A model generated the notes under the pieces. That model did not search any database. It was given only the letters and a program-made list of their open reading frames with translations, and was not told the DNA's origin. A DNA stretch of 64,000 bases, from contig NZ_MWWV01000004.1 in assembly GCF_002259645.1 (NCBI RefSeq), forward strand, positions 186,001 to 250,000, given 5' to 3'. The translations under genes were made by a program, and so were the position numbers. This document shows, piece by piece, positions 22,484 through 33,959 of this stretch (position 1 is its first letter; each line of letters starts with the position of its first letter). The DNA is from Bifidobacterium tissieri. GTDB lineage: Bacteria; Actinomycetota; Actinomycetes; Actinomycetales; Bifidobacteriaceae.

Positions 22484-23140
22484 TCACAACTCAAAACCGA
22501 GCTCGCGGGCGGCGTCGGTGGGCACCGGATCCTCGCACCAGTAGTCCTCAAGGTTGTCGTAGGTGGTCAGGCTGCGGATCTCGGCCTTGTCGATGTACAG
22601 TTCGCCACTGAGATGATCGGTCTCATGCTGGAAGATGCGTGCCGGCCAGCCGTGCAGCTGTTCCTTGTGGTGCTGGCCGTTCTCGTCGTCCCACTCGGCG
22701 GTGATGTCGAGCCAACGACGCCGCACCGCCTGATATCCGTCAAAGCTCAGGCAGCCCTCATAGAAGCTGGCAGTCTTCTCCCCCACCGGCGTGTACACGG
22801 GGTTGATAATCACGTGGAACGGGAATTCGGCCACCTCGCGGGGATCGTCCTCGTCGTCGCGCACATGGTCCTCCACCACGGCGAGGGCGAGCCCCAGCCC
22901 GATCTGTGTGGCGGCGAGGCCGACGCCGGGAGCCTCGATCATGGTGTGACGCATGGTCTCGATGAGCTTCTTCAGTGTGTTCTTCGTCAGCTGACCGGTA
23001 TAGCGCGCGGTCTGCTGACGCAGCACGGGCTCTCCCGCCTGCACGATGGGCAGCAGACCATCGTTGGCCCTGGCGTCCTTGAGCATGAGTTCCACATCGC
23101 GATTGAGGCCCATGTCAATCTTGGTGTTCTTTCCAAACAT
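22484..23140 (-). CDS. def: Peptide deformylase
   Basis: This 218-aa metalloenzyme removes the N-formyl group from new proteins, reversing the action of Fmt (117-1079). All three motifs are intact: GVGLAATQ (residues 72-79), EGCLS with metal-ligand Cys130, and QHETDH with His172 and His176 and the catalytic Glu between. An N-terminal extension of about 30 residues precedes the core. It lies after glmM on the same strand, with two hairpins in the 184-bp gap. Confidence 0.96.
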   Translation of the reverse strand: MFGKNTKIDMGLNRDVELMLKDARANDGLLPIVQAGEPVLRQQTARYTGQLTKNTLKKLIETMRHTMIEAPGVGLAATQIGLGLALAVVEDHVRDDEDDPREVAEFPFHVIINPVYTPVGEKTASFYEGCLSFDGYQAVRRRWLDITAEWDDENGQHHKEQLHGWPARIFQHETDHLSGELYIDKAEIRSLTTYDNLEDYWCEDPVPTDAARELGFEL

Positions 23141-23183
23141 AACGATTCTCCTTTGAGTCAGTACCTTGCTGAGTCAGTACCCT

Positions 23184-23217
23184 GCCTCGCTGAGTCGATG
23201 ATTCGAATCAGCGAGGC
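23184..23217 (-). terminator. Hairpin upstream of def
   Basis: GCCTCGCTGA (23184-23193) and TCAGCGAGGC (23208-23217) form a perfect 10-bp stem. Next to it GAGTCAGTACC occurs twice with a 16-bp period (from 23155 and 23171). It may be the end of the glmM unit or a leader structure of def. Confidence 0.4.
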
Positions 23218-23241
23218 GGTAAGTGCACAGGCCGTTGAACG

Positions 23242-23285
23242 GCTCGCGCCCCGCACCGTCGCAACCGACGGCGAGAGGCGCGAGC
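23242..23285 (-). terminator. Hairpin downstream of glmM
   Basis: GCTCGCGCC (23242-23250) pairs with GGCGCGAGC (23277-23285), with an inner CCGTCG/CGACGG stem. It begins 40 bp after the glmM stop. There is no T-run. Confidence 0.45.
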
Positions 23286-23324
23286 ATACGCGCGACACGC
23301 GCGGAATCGGACCCGATGAAGGTG

Positions 23325-24695
23325 TTACAGGGCGAGTTCGTCGGCCACGACCTGGGCCAGACGCGCGCACACCTCGTCGGCCTGCTCCTGCGTGGCGGCC
23401 TCGGCCATCACACGGACCAGCGGCTCGGTGCCGGACGGGCGCAGCAGCACGCGGCCGGTGTCGCCGAGCAGCTTCGATTCGCGCTCCACGGCGGCCTGCA
23501 CCTTGGCGTTCGTGTTGGCGGCCATCTTGTCGACGTTCGGCACGTTGACAAGCTGCTGCGGCAGCTGCGGGAAGTCGGCGGCCAGTTCCTTGAGGCTCTT
23601 GCCGGACTTGACGACCTCGTTGCACAGCGTCAGCGCGGTAAGCGTGCCGTCGCCCGTGGTCGCGAACTCACGGTTGATCACGTGGCCGGACTGCTCGCCG
23701 CCCAGCGAATAGTTGCCCTTGAGCATTTCCTCGAGCACATAGCGATCACCCACGCTGGTCTGCACGGTCTTGATGCCCATGTCCTTGAGCGCCAGCTTGA
23801 GGCCGAGGTTGCTCATCACGGTCACGACGAGCGTGTCGTGGTTGAGCTTGCCCTCACGCTTCTTGGCACGGGCCAGAATGCCCATGATCTGATCGCCGTT
23901 GACCATGTTGCCATCCTCGTCCACGGCGAGGCAACGGTCGGCGTCACCGTCGAACGCCACACCCATCACCGCGTCGGACGCCTTGACCATGGCCTGCAGC
24001 TGCTCGGGATGCGTGCTGCCGGCGTGCTTGTTGATGTTGTAGCCGTCCGGGGACGCATTGATGACGATCACGTCGGCACCCGCGCGACGCAGAGCCGTCG
24101 GGGCCACGACGGAGGTGGCGCCGTTGGCGCAGTCGGCCACGATCTTCAGACCCTTCAGCGGCTTGGTCTGCGTCTTGTCGTCGTTCAGCGGCGCGATGGA
24201 GGAGACCAGATGGTCGATGTACAGCTTGGTGGCGGTTTCCGTATCGTGCGAGATGCGGCCCACGCCGGCACCGGTGGGGCGATCCCAGTCCTTGCCGAGC
24301 ACCGCCTCGATCTCGTCCTCCTTGGCGTCGGGCAGCTTGAAGCCGCCGCGGGCGAAGAACTTGATGCCGTTGTCGGGCATGGGATTGTGCGACGCGGAGA
24401 TCACGGCACCCATCTCAACGTTCAGCACGGATGTGAGATAGGCCACGCCGGGCGTGGGGATGATGCCGGCGTCGATGACGTCGAATCCACCGGCGCTCAT
24501 GCCGGCCGACAGCGCGGCGGCGAGGAAGTCGCCAGAGACACGCGTATCGCGGCCCACCAACGCACGTCGGCGTCCTTCGCTTTGGTCATCGCCCAGCACT
24601 CGCACGGCCGCATCGCCAAGATCAAGCGCCAACTGAGCGGTCAGATCACGGTTCGCCAATCCACGAACACCATCGGTTCCGAACATCTTCGGCAT
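23325..24695 (-). CDS. glmM: Phosphoglucosamine mutase
   Basis: This 456-aa enzyme converts glucosamine-6-phosphate to glucosamine-1-phosphate for UDP-GlcNAc and peptidoglycan. It begins MPKMFGTDGVRGLANRDLT. The phosphoserine is Ser102 in ISASHNPMPDNGIK, the metal loop is FDGDADRCL, and the C-terminal phosphate-binding loop is RPSGTEPLVRVMAE. Start 24695 is chosen because the family starts there and GAGGG lies upstream. The open frame extends 123 codons further but those residues are non-conserved. It is divergent from the AAA ATPase gene. Confidence 0.97.
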   Translation of the reverse strand: MPKMFGTDGVRGLANRDLTAQLALDLGDAAVRVLGDDQSEGRRRALVGRDTRVSGDFLAAALSAGMSAGGFDVIDAGIIPTPGVAYLTSVLNVEMGAVISASHNPMPDNGIKFFARGGFKLPDAKEDEIEAVLGKDWDRPTGAGVGRISHDTETATKLYIDHLVSSIAPLNDDKTQTKPLKGLKIVADCANGATSVVAPTALRRAGADVIVINASPDGYNINKHAGSTHPEQLQAMVKASDAVMGVAFDGDADRCLAVDEDGNMVNGDQIMGILARAKKREGKLNHDTLVVTVMSNLGLKLALKDMGIKTVQTSVGDRYVLEEMLKGNYSLGGEQSGHVINREFATTGDGTLTALTLCNEVVKSGKSLKELAADFPQLPQQLVNVPNVDKMAANTNAKVQAAVERESKLLGDTGRVLLRPSGTEPLVRVMAEAATQEQADEVCARLAQVVADELAL

Positions 24696-24941
24696 ATTGC
24701 CATACCCTCTATCTGAAAAAGAAGCATTACCGAGCACCATGGTACTCATGGACATGCCTGCGCTACGCCATGCCGCATGAATACTGCCCGTTTTCATCGC
24801 ATTTGCCCTGCGAACCTCGCAACGACGACGGAGTCGTTCGCACGGCCGCGCACCGACGTCGTTCGTGCGCCCGCCACGCCGACGACGGACCGCATGAACC
24901 GTATGATGTGTGGTATTCGATATCCGATCGAGGGGAGCATG

Positions 24942-26147
24942 ATGGGCGACGGCGCAATGCGGCAGGACGGCGTGCTGGTGAGGATCACGGGATACGACGA
25001 GGGGCGCGTGCACTACTACGGCGTGATGCCGAACGGCCACGCCACGCAACTGACCTTTCCTCATCAGGAGGTGCTCGACATCGGCGACGTGATGCTGGTG
25101 GGCACGGATTTCTATGTGAAGGCGCCGGAATCGGCCTGGCCGCTGAAATCCCGCGTCGGCGTGGTCCGGCGTGCCCTTGACGACTGCGTCATACTGGAGA
25201 CCTCCGATGGGCTGGAGATCCTAGAGGGCGATTATCCGCAATCCATCATGCCGGGCAACACCGTGGAGTTCACCGATCTGTTCGGCATCGAACGGGTGCT
25301 GTGGCCCACGGCGATCAGACCCGGCGAAAGCGACCATGACGACGACATCAAGCAGTACCGGATCACCCCAAGTGATGATCCGTCACTGACTTTCGCATCG
25401 TTCGGCGGATACGAGCAGGTCATCGTCCGCGCCAAGGAGCTGATCGAAACCCAGTTGGGCAACAGCGCACAGATGCGCGCGATCGGCGCGAAACCGATCA
25501 AGGGTGTGATCTTCACCGGGGCACCGGGAACCGGCAAGACCCATCTGGCGAGGATCATCGCCAATGTGGCCGACGCGCAGTTCTACCTCGTCTCCGGACC
25601 GACCATCGTCAGCAAATACGTGGGCGACAGCGAGGAGACGCTGCGCATGATCTTCGCCGCCGCGCAAAGCGATCGGCGGGCCATTATCTTCTTCGATGAG
25701 ATCGACTCCATCGCCGGGTCCCGCGACGCCGACACGAACGGCGTGGGCAAGCGTCTGGTGGCGCAACTGCTGACGTTGATGGACGGATTCGCATCCAAGG
25801 GCAATGTGGTGGTGGTCGCGGCGACCAACCGCATCGAGGACGTCGACCCGGCGCTGCTGCGTCCGGGACGGTTCGATTGGCAGATTCCGTTCCCGATGCC
25901 AAGTGAGCATGACCGGCTGGGGATTCTGCGCGTGCAGGAGCGCGCGCTCCGAACCGAAGGGGAACTGCCACTGGCCGATATCGCCGCCCGCACCGAGGGC
26001 TGGAGCGGTGCCGAGGTGTGCGCCATATGGACCGAGGCGGCGCTGGTCGCGGCCAAGGATAATCGCGGTGCGATCCGGTCGGATGATCTCATGACCGCGT
26101 TCGAACGGGTTGAACGCCGTCCGGAGCTGCGCCGGCACAGGATGTGA
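24942..26147 (+). CDS. AAA-family ATPase (Cdc48/FtsH-like), function unassigned
   Basis: This protein of about 401 aa has a small N-terminal beta-rich region (residues 1-125), then one AAA module. Walker A is FTGAPGTGKTHLARI, Walker B IIFFDEIDSIAG, sensor-1 VVAATNRIED and the arginine-finger region LLRPGRFDWQIPF. A four-helix C-terminal subdomain follows. No protease domain or membrane segment is present, so it may be an unfoldase or remodelling ATPase with an unknown partner. The start is uncertain: GAGGGGAG precedes adjacent ATGs at 24939 and 24942. The open frame continues upstream without conservation. It faces glmM and ends toward thiC. Confidence 0.75.
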   Translation: MGDGAMRQDGVLVRITGYDEGRVHYYGVMPNGHATQLTFPHQEVLDIGDVMLVGTDFYVKAPESAWPLKSRVGVVRRALDDCVILETSDGLEILEGDYPQSIMPGNTVEFTDLFGIERVLWPTAIRPGESDHDDDIKQYRITPSDDPSLTFASFGGYEQVIVRAKELIETQLGNSAQMRAIGAKPIKGVIFTGAPGTGKTHLARIIANVADAQFYLVSGPTIVSKYVGDSEETLRMIFAAAQSDRRAIIFFDEIDSIAGSRDADTNGVGKRLVAQLLTLMDGFASKGNVVVVAATNRIEDVDPALLRPGRFDWQIPFPMPSEHDRLGILRVQERALRTEGELPLADIAARTEGWSGAEVCAIWTEAALVAAKDNRGAIRSDDLMTAFERVERRPELRRHRM

Positions 26148-26175
26148 ACGCGCGACGCGAATCTGCGCGAATAGA

Positions 26176-26233
26176 CGAATGGGGGGCCGCCCTGCTCCGG
26201 ATGCTTCCGGACCGGGACGAGCCCCCATATTCG
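26176..26233 (+). terminator. Hairpin after the AAA ATPase gene
   Basis: CGAAT-GGGGG (26176-26185) pairs with CCCCC-ATATTCG (26222-26233) with a small bulge, enclosing a GC-rich inner stem. It lies 28 bp after the stop. Only TTT follows. Confidence 0.45.
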
Positions 26234-26320
26234 TTTGCCGATCTGTTTCCGCACGATCCGGTCGATAACGATAACCACGTCAGATCATTATCAACCGGAT
26301 CGTGAGAATCATCAGATCGC

Positions 26321-26384
26321 CGAATCACCAGCTCATCGAATCACCAGATCATCGAATCACCAGCTCATCGAATCACCAGATCAT
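26321..26384. repeat. Four 16-bp tandem repeats next to the thiC stop
   Basis: CGAATCACCAGCTCAT and CGAATCACCAGATCAT alternate twice, giving two perfect 32-bp units, at 26321, 26337, 26353 and 26369. A fifth, decayed unit runs into the thiC stop codon (26389). Confidence 0.9.
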
Positions 26385-26388
26385 CGAA

Positions 26389-29217
<2,829 letters not shown>

Positions 29218-29291
29218 ACATGATTCACGCTAGCACTGCATACCGCGATTCCCCATATTGATCTGGCGTGTCGCACCGGCTTGTGGTATTT

Positions 29292-29315
29292 GACCGCCGT
29301 CATTACACGACGGTC
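29292..29315 (-). terminator. Hairpin after the heptad-repeat protein gene
   Basis: GACCGCCGT (29292-29300) and ACGACGGTC (29307-29315) form a 9-bp stem with one mismatch and a 6-nt loop. It begins just past the stop codon. No T-run follows. Confidence 0.35.
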
Positions 29316-29320
29316 GCCAA

Positions 29321-31543
29321 TCACAGACCGAACAATGCCTTGACCCGGGCAAGGATGCCTTCCTGGGACGACTTGTCACCGGAGCCATCGGCATCGGTCG
29401 CGGCGGAGTCATTGGCTTTGTCGCCCGTGTCCGGTTTGTCGACACCGGACACCACGTAGGTAAACTGCACGCGATCCACGTTGGTATTGTCGGGCGCGAC
29501 GAACGAATGCGGCGTGAAACCGGTACCGAGTTTGTCGTCAATGGTCTTCTGCAGTTCGTCGAGCACCTTGCGGTCGATGCCGTTGACGGATTCGGCGAGC
29601 GCCGCATTCCCTTCGGCGAGGGTTCGGGTGCCGGAGGCCGCCGTCTGCGCTCCTTCGGCCAGTTGACTGGCACCTGACTTGGCGTTTTGCGTTCCGTCGG
29701 CCAGTTCGCTTGTCCCCTGTGCGAGTGTTGACGCGCCGGAATGGAGCGTGGACGCTCCCGTTGCAAGGGTTCCGGAGCCTGAGGCGAGTTCGGATGCGCC
29801 CGCATTGACTGCGGCGGATCCGTCCGCGACCTGCTTGGCTGCGGTGTTCAGTGCGTCCAGCGAGTCGGATGGCATGGCGTTCAGTCCCTGTGCGACCTGA
29901 TTCATGCCGTTGGCGAGCTGTGCGGCACCGCCGGCGACGGTGGAGGATTGCGTGGCGTCGAATTGGTTGTTCAGTGTTGCGGCACCGGTGTTGAGCGAGT
30001 CGATGCCATCGCCGAGCTGGGCGTATCCGTCGGATGCCTGCTTGAGCGTCTGGGCGCTACCGGTGTAGGCGCCGGCCGTTTGGTTGGCTTTGGCGAACGC
30101 TTCGATGGCCTGATTAAGCGCCGCCTGCTTGTCGGCGTTCTGCGGATCGACGACGTAGGCCTGCAGTGCGGTCTGCATTTGCTGCTGGGCGGCAGCGGCC
30201 TGCTGCGCCGCCTGCTGCGCGGCGGTTTCTGCGGTCTGCTGGCTTTGTTTCAGTGTTGTCTGGTACTGGCTGCTTCCAGTGCTGAGTGCACCGATGCCGC
30301 TGTGGAGGTTCTGCCAGCCGTCCTTCAGCGTCGGCTGTGAGGGGTCGTTGCTGGATTCGCCAAGCTGGTGGGCGAGCGTGTTCGCGCCTGAGGTCAGCTG
30401 TGGCACTGCCGCGGAGACAGCGCCGACACCGGTGGTGAGTGCGTTGACGCCGTTGGCGAGCTGTTGCGAACCGGAGGCCAGCGTCTGTGTGCCTTGGGCG
30501 AGTGACGTGGCACCCTGTTGGACACCCTGTGCACCGGCGGCGAGCGAGCCGGTTCCGTCCGCCAATTGCGAGGCTCCGGTGTTCACACTGCTCGCGCCAT
30601 TGTGCAGCGCGGCGAGGCCCTGATCGAGCGTGTTCGCGCCGGATGCCAAGGTCGCGTTCCCATCGGCGAGCTGCGATGAACCGTCGGCGAGCTGGGTGGT
30701 GGCGTCTTCAAGCTTGCTGGTCTGTTCGGTGAGTTTCGAGGTGTCCTGCGAGCTCAGGTCGATGGCGAGGTCGAGGTTCATGCCGGCGATCTGCCATCCG
30801 GAGTATTGGAAGTCCTTGGCGGTGCCGTGGATGTGGAATGTCTGGGATTCCCCGGGCAGCACCATGGCCGAGACCACGGTGTTGCTGCCGGATGTCGCCA
30901 ACGTGGCGTCGGAGTCGGTGATGTCATAGGCGTTTTGCGGGAACGTACCCTGCGCCTGCAGCACGTAGCTTTCGGAGAAGTCCTTGACGGTGTCATCGTC
31001 GTTGGCGTTGATGGCGAGCGTGATGTCGAGGTCGCCGTTCCTGCCCGCAAGGTCATCGGGGTCGATGGTCGTGCCGTCGAGCGTATAGGTGATCGCGATG
31101 GTCCATGGCAGGGTGGTGTCTGCAGCCATGTCCCCCTGGTAGTAGAACGGCTGGTCGGCGGTGGTGGTCAGTGATACGTGACCATCCTTCTGCTGGAGTT
31201 TCTGGTCCGTCGTCAGGTTGGTGACGTTCGTGTAGTCGGATGGATCGTCGATGTCGGTTGCGGCGTTCGCATCGAACACGTTGACGACGTAGATGCCCTG
31301 TGCGGCACCGTCGGCCGCGGTTTTGACATAGACGACCTCGTTTTTCTTGCCGGATGACGGCTCTCCGATCGCGGAGGCGTCGGCTACGGTGCGCGTGGCG
31401 GATGCCGCCGTCGCGGATGCCGCCGCGGACGGCTCCCCGGCCGAGGCGACGCCGATGCCGAAGATGGATGCGGTCAGCACGGCGATGGCGGATGATGCGG
31501 CGACGATGGATCGCAGCGAACCGCCGGATGACATGTGCATCAT
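29321..31543 (-). CDS. Secreted XXXLXXG heptad-repeat protein (YhgE/Pip-like repeat)
   Basis: This 740-aa protein has an N-terminal signal peptide (IVAASSAIAVLTASIFGIGVA; cleavage probably near residue 35). Residues 35-230 are beta-rich. Then two long blocks of seven-residue repeats of the type QLADGSS/TLASGAN/SLAQGTQ extend over about 280-405 and 515-660, separated by a Gln/Ala-rich coiled coil near residues 425-490. The tail is short and Ser/Asp-rich, ending in amphipathic ILARVKALFGL. No C-terminal membrane helix is seen, unlike YhgE/Pip proteins. Start 31543 has AAGGAG at 7 bp. It lies 93 bp after the MMPL gene, presumably in one operon under the TetR protein. Confidence 0.8.
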   Translation of the reverse strand: MMHMSSGGSLRSIVAASSAIAVLTASIFGIGVASAGEPSAAASATAASATRTVADASAIGEPSSGKKNEVVYVKTAADGAAQGIYVVNVFDANAATDIDDPSDYTNVTNLTTDQKLQQKDGHVSLTTTADQPFYYQGDMAADTTLPWTIAITYTLDGTTIDPDDLAGRNGDLDITLAINANDDDTVKDFSESYVLQAQGTFPQNAYDITDSDATLATSGSNTVVSAMVLPGESQTFHIHGTAKDFQYSGWQIAGMNLDLAIDLSSQDTSKLTEQTSKLEDATTQLADGSSQLADGNATLASGANTLDQGLAALHNGASSVNTGASQLADGTGSLAAGAQGVQQGATSLAQGTQTLASGSQQLANGVNALTTGVGAVSAAVPQLTSGANTLAHQLGESSNDPSQPTLKDGWQNLHSGIGALSTGSSQYQTTLKQSQQTAETAAQQAAQQAAAAQQQMQTALQAYVVDPQNADKQAALNQAIEAFAKANQTAGAYTGSAQTLKQASDGYAQLGDGIDSLNTGAATLNNQFDATQSSTVAGGAAQLANGMNQVAQGLNAMPSDSLDALNTAAKQVADGSAAVNAGASELASGSGTLATGASTLHSGASTLAQGTSELADGTQNAKSGASQLAEGAQTAASGTRTLAEGNAALAESVNGIDRKVLDELQKTIDDKLGTGFTPHSFVAPDNTNVDRVQFTYVVSGVDKPDTGDKANDSAATDADGSGDKSSQEGILARVKALFGL

Positions 31544-31636
31544 GGGAAAACTCCTTAGTTGGGTCTTTGACAACTGGACTACAGATAGGTGGGTTTGAAT
31601 GGGTTGTATGGACGATTCGTGATCAGGTCCGCGCGA

Positions 31637-33736
31637 TTATTTCCGCGAGGGGATGCGAAACATGGTGGTGCGTTGGATCAGCGGATCGGCGACGCGCAGC
31701 AGCCATGGCAGGAACACGAACATCATGAGCATGGAGAGGAACGCACCGCGACCGATGAGCGTGCCGAGTTCGGAGATCACGCCGTTGGTGGCGATGAGGT
31801 TCACCGATATCCCGGCACAGATGAGGATCGTGGCGGAGGTCAGGATCGTCACGGCGGAATGGTGGATCGCCGATCGTGCGGCATCCTTCGCGTTCATGGT
31901 TCGTCGTCGGTCGAAGTATTCGCGTGCGTAGATGATCGCATAGTCCACGGCGGCGCCCAATTGCACGGCGTCGATGACGAGGTAGCCGATGTAGTTGAGA
32001 CTACCGCCCGTCAGATACGGCACGGACAGGTTCATCCAGATGGCCACTTCGATGGCCAGGAGGATCACGATGGGAATCGAGATGCTGCGGAACATGATCA
32101 TCAGCACCAGGGCGATGGAGCCGATGGAGAATATCCGCACGATCGGCGTGTCCTGGCGCACGGTATCGCGCAGATCGTAGATGCTGACCGTGTTGCCGAC
32201 CAGACGGTAATCGTCGCCATAATATGCGCCAACCGTCCGTCGCATCGTCTCGACCATGTCGTAGGCGGTGTCGCTTTCCGATTCGACGTCCAATGTGATC
32301 ACGATGCGCGACCAGCCATGCGACAGCACCTGATCCGCCGTGGACTGGGGCACGATTGCGGTGGGGAGCGCGCGCCCGGCCTCGGTGATGTATGAGGTCA
32401 CGCCGGTGACGTGATCCAGCCGTTCGATGGCATCGACGGTCTTCTGTTCGTCGGCCCATCGGCCTTCGGGAACCATGACGACCCATGTCTCCGATTTGCC
32501 GAATGCGTCGTCGATACGCTTGCTCTCCCGTTCCTGCACGCTGCCGTGTGCGGTCATGCCGGACGCGCCGTAGACGAAATCGTTGCGATCCTGCGCCAGA
32601 TAGGCGGGAACCGCGCAGACGATGATGACCAACGCCACCGGCAGCATGATCCTCTGGCAGACTTCGGCGAATCGGCGGAACGACGGCAGCAGGTAGCGGT
32701 GGCGCAACGCGTTCAGCGGCTTCAGCATCATGAGAATCAGGCATGGCATGAGGAACATGACGGACAGGAAACTGAACACGATGCCCTTGGCGAGCACGAC
32801 GCCCATGTTCACGCCGATGCCGAAGCGCATGACGGTGAGCGACAGGAATCCGAAAAACGTGACGGCCGCGCTGGAGAGCACAACGGAGAAGCCGCGCATC
32901 ATCGCGTGCGCCATGGCATCTTCGGGGTCGGCGTACCTTTGCTGCTCCCTGCGGAACGTGTGCAACAGCACGATCGCGTAATCCATGGATACAGCCAGCT
33001 GCAGAATGGCGCCACAGATCTGGCTGATGAACGAGATCTCCCCCAGCACGATGTTCGTACCCATGTTGATGACGACAGCCACGCCGATGACGATGAGGAA
33101 GATCACCGGTTCGAACCACGAGTTTGACGTGAGCAGCAGAATCAGCACCACGACGGCCACGGCCGCAAGCATGATATAGACTACCTGCTGCGCCGTGGAC
33201 TGCTGGGCGTCGGCGGTGCTGACGGCGTCGCCGGACATCGACACGCGGGTCGCGCCATCCCGTTCGGCAACGGCACGGGTATCCCGCAACGCCGTCGGAC
33301 CCTTGTCCGATTCGACGGTGAGCTGGTACAGATATCCGTCGTCGGTCTTCCATGTCGATACCGTCTTGGCATCCTGCACGGAGGCCGGCTGCCTGATATC
33401 GACGACGCTGCCGAGCCACATGACCTCGGTCACGCCATCGACGTCGGCGAGTTCCTTGGAGATCGTCTCCGCCTGCGCGGCGTCGATGCCTTCGGCATAC
33501 AGACGGGCATTGGGAGTGCCACCGCCGAATGCGGATTTCATGTCGTCGAGCGCGACGACGGACGGGGAATCCTTCGGCAGATAGTCCGTCATCGAATAGT
33601 TCACGCCAACGTACGGATATATCACTCCGCACACGAGAGTAAGCAGGGCGAAGAACCCCACCACCCATCGGCGGTGATGCAGCAGCCCCTTGCAGACGTT
33701 CAGCATGGTTTTCGTCTTCCGTTTCCACAGTGCCAT
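31637..33736 (-). CDS. MMPL/RND-family membrane transporter
   Basis: This protein of about 699 aa has the RND duplicated layout: TM1 (VVGFFALLTLVCGVIYPYVG), a large extracytoplasmic loop, and TM bundle 2-6 (VVYIMLAAVAVVVLILLL; SMDYAIVLLH carrying the acidic residue of the proton relay). A second loop and the mirrored bundle with AAVDYAIIYAREYFDRRR follow. It resembles actinobacterial MMPL exporters of lipids or drugs; the substrate is unknown. The start is ambiguous: 33736 (GAGGGA upstream at 12 bp) or 33706 (GGAAGA). It heads an operon with the heptad-repeat protein and is divergent from tetR with two dyads between. Confidence 0.88.
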   Translation of the reverse strand: MALWKRKTKTMLNVCKGLLHHRRWVVGFFALLTLVCGVIYPYVGVNYSMTDYLPKDSPSVVALDDMKSAFGGGTPNARLYAEGIDAAQAETISKELADVDGVTEVMWLGSVVDIRQPASVQDAKTVSTWKTDDGYLYQLTVESDKGPTALRDTRAVAERDGATRVSMSGDAVSTADAQQSTAQQVVYIMLAAVAVVVLILLLTSNSWFEPVIFLIVIGVAVVINMGTNIVLGEISFISQICGAILQLAVSMDYAIVLLHTFRREQQRYADPEDAMAHAMMRGFSVVLSSAAVTFFGFLSLTVMRFGIGVNMGVVLAKGIVFSFLSVMFLMPCLILMMLKPLNALRHRYLLPSFRRFAEVCQRIMLPVALVIIVCAVPAYLAQDRNDFVYGASGMTAHGSVQERESKRIDDAFGKSETWVVMVPEGRWADEQKTVDAIERLDHVTGVTSYITEAGRALPTAIVPQSTADQVLSHGWSRIVITLDVESESDTAYDMVETMRRTVGAYYGDDYRLVGNTVSIYDLRDTVRQDTPIVRIFSIGSIALVLMIMFRSISIPIVILLAIEVAIWMNLSVPYLTGGSLNYIGYLVIDAVQLGAAVDYAIIYAREYFDRRRTMNAKDAARSAIHHSAVTILTSATILICAGISVNLIATNGVISELGTLIGRGAFLSMLMMFVFLPWLLRVADPLIQRTTMFRIPSRK

Positions 33737-33800
33737 ACGACAGGTGATCCCTCGCACGGCAGTCATCACACAACAACCGATATATATGCAACATATGAAC

Positions 33801-33824
33801 ATTAACCAACAGTTGTTGTTTTAC
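33801..33824. promoter_or_regulatory. Candidate TetR operator, MMPL-proximal
   Basis: The core CAACA-GT-TGTTG (33807-33818) has 8 of 11 arm positions symmetric over 24 bp. It shares 13 of 15 bases with the second site at 33898-33921. It lies 65 bp upstream of the MMPL start. Confidence 0.6.
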
Positions 33825-33897
33825 AATTGGCATTATGACAACGACGACATCGGGAAACAACCGCCACCGAAGGCAACGAACGTCGCCTAGACGACAA

Positions 33898-33921
33898 GAT
33901 AATCAACAAGTGTTGTTTATC
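33898..33921. promoter_or_regulatory. Candidate TetR operator, tetR-proximal
   Basis: A 24-bp dyad has 11-base arms GATAATCAACA and TGTTGTTTATC around AG; 10 of 11 positions are symmetric. It ends 38 bp before the tetR start and is centred 97 bp from the other site. This pattern suggests autoregulation together with control of the divergent MMPL operon. Confidence 0.7.
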
Positions 33922-33959
33922 TCGAATATCGATGTCCCGAACCGAAAGCGAGAACCATC

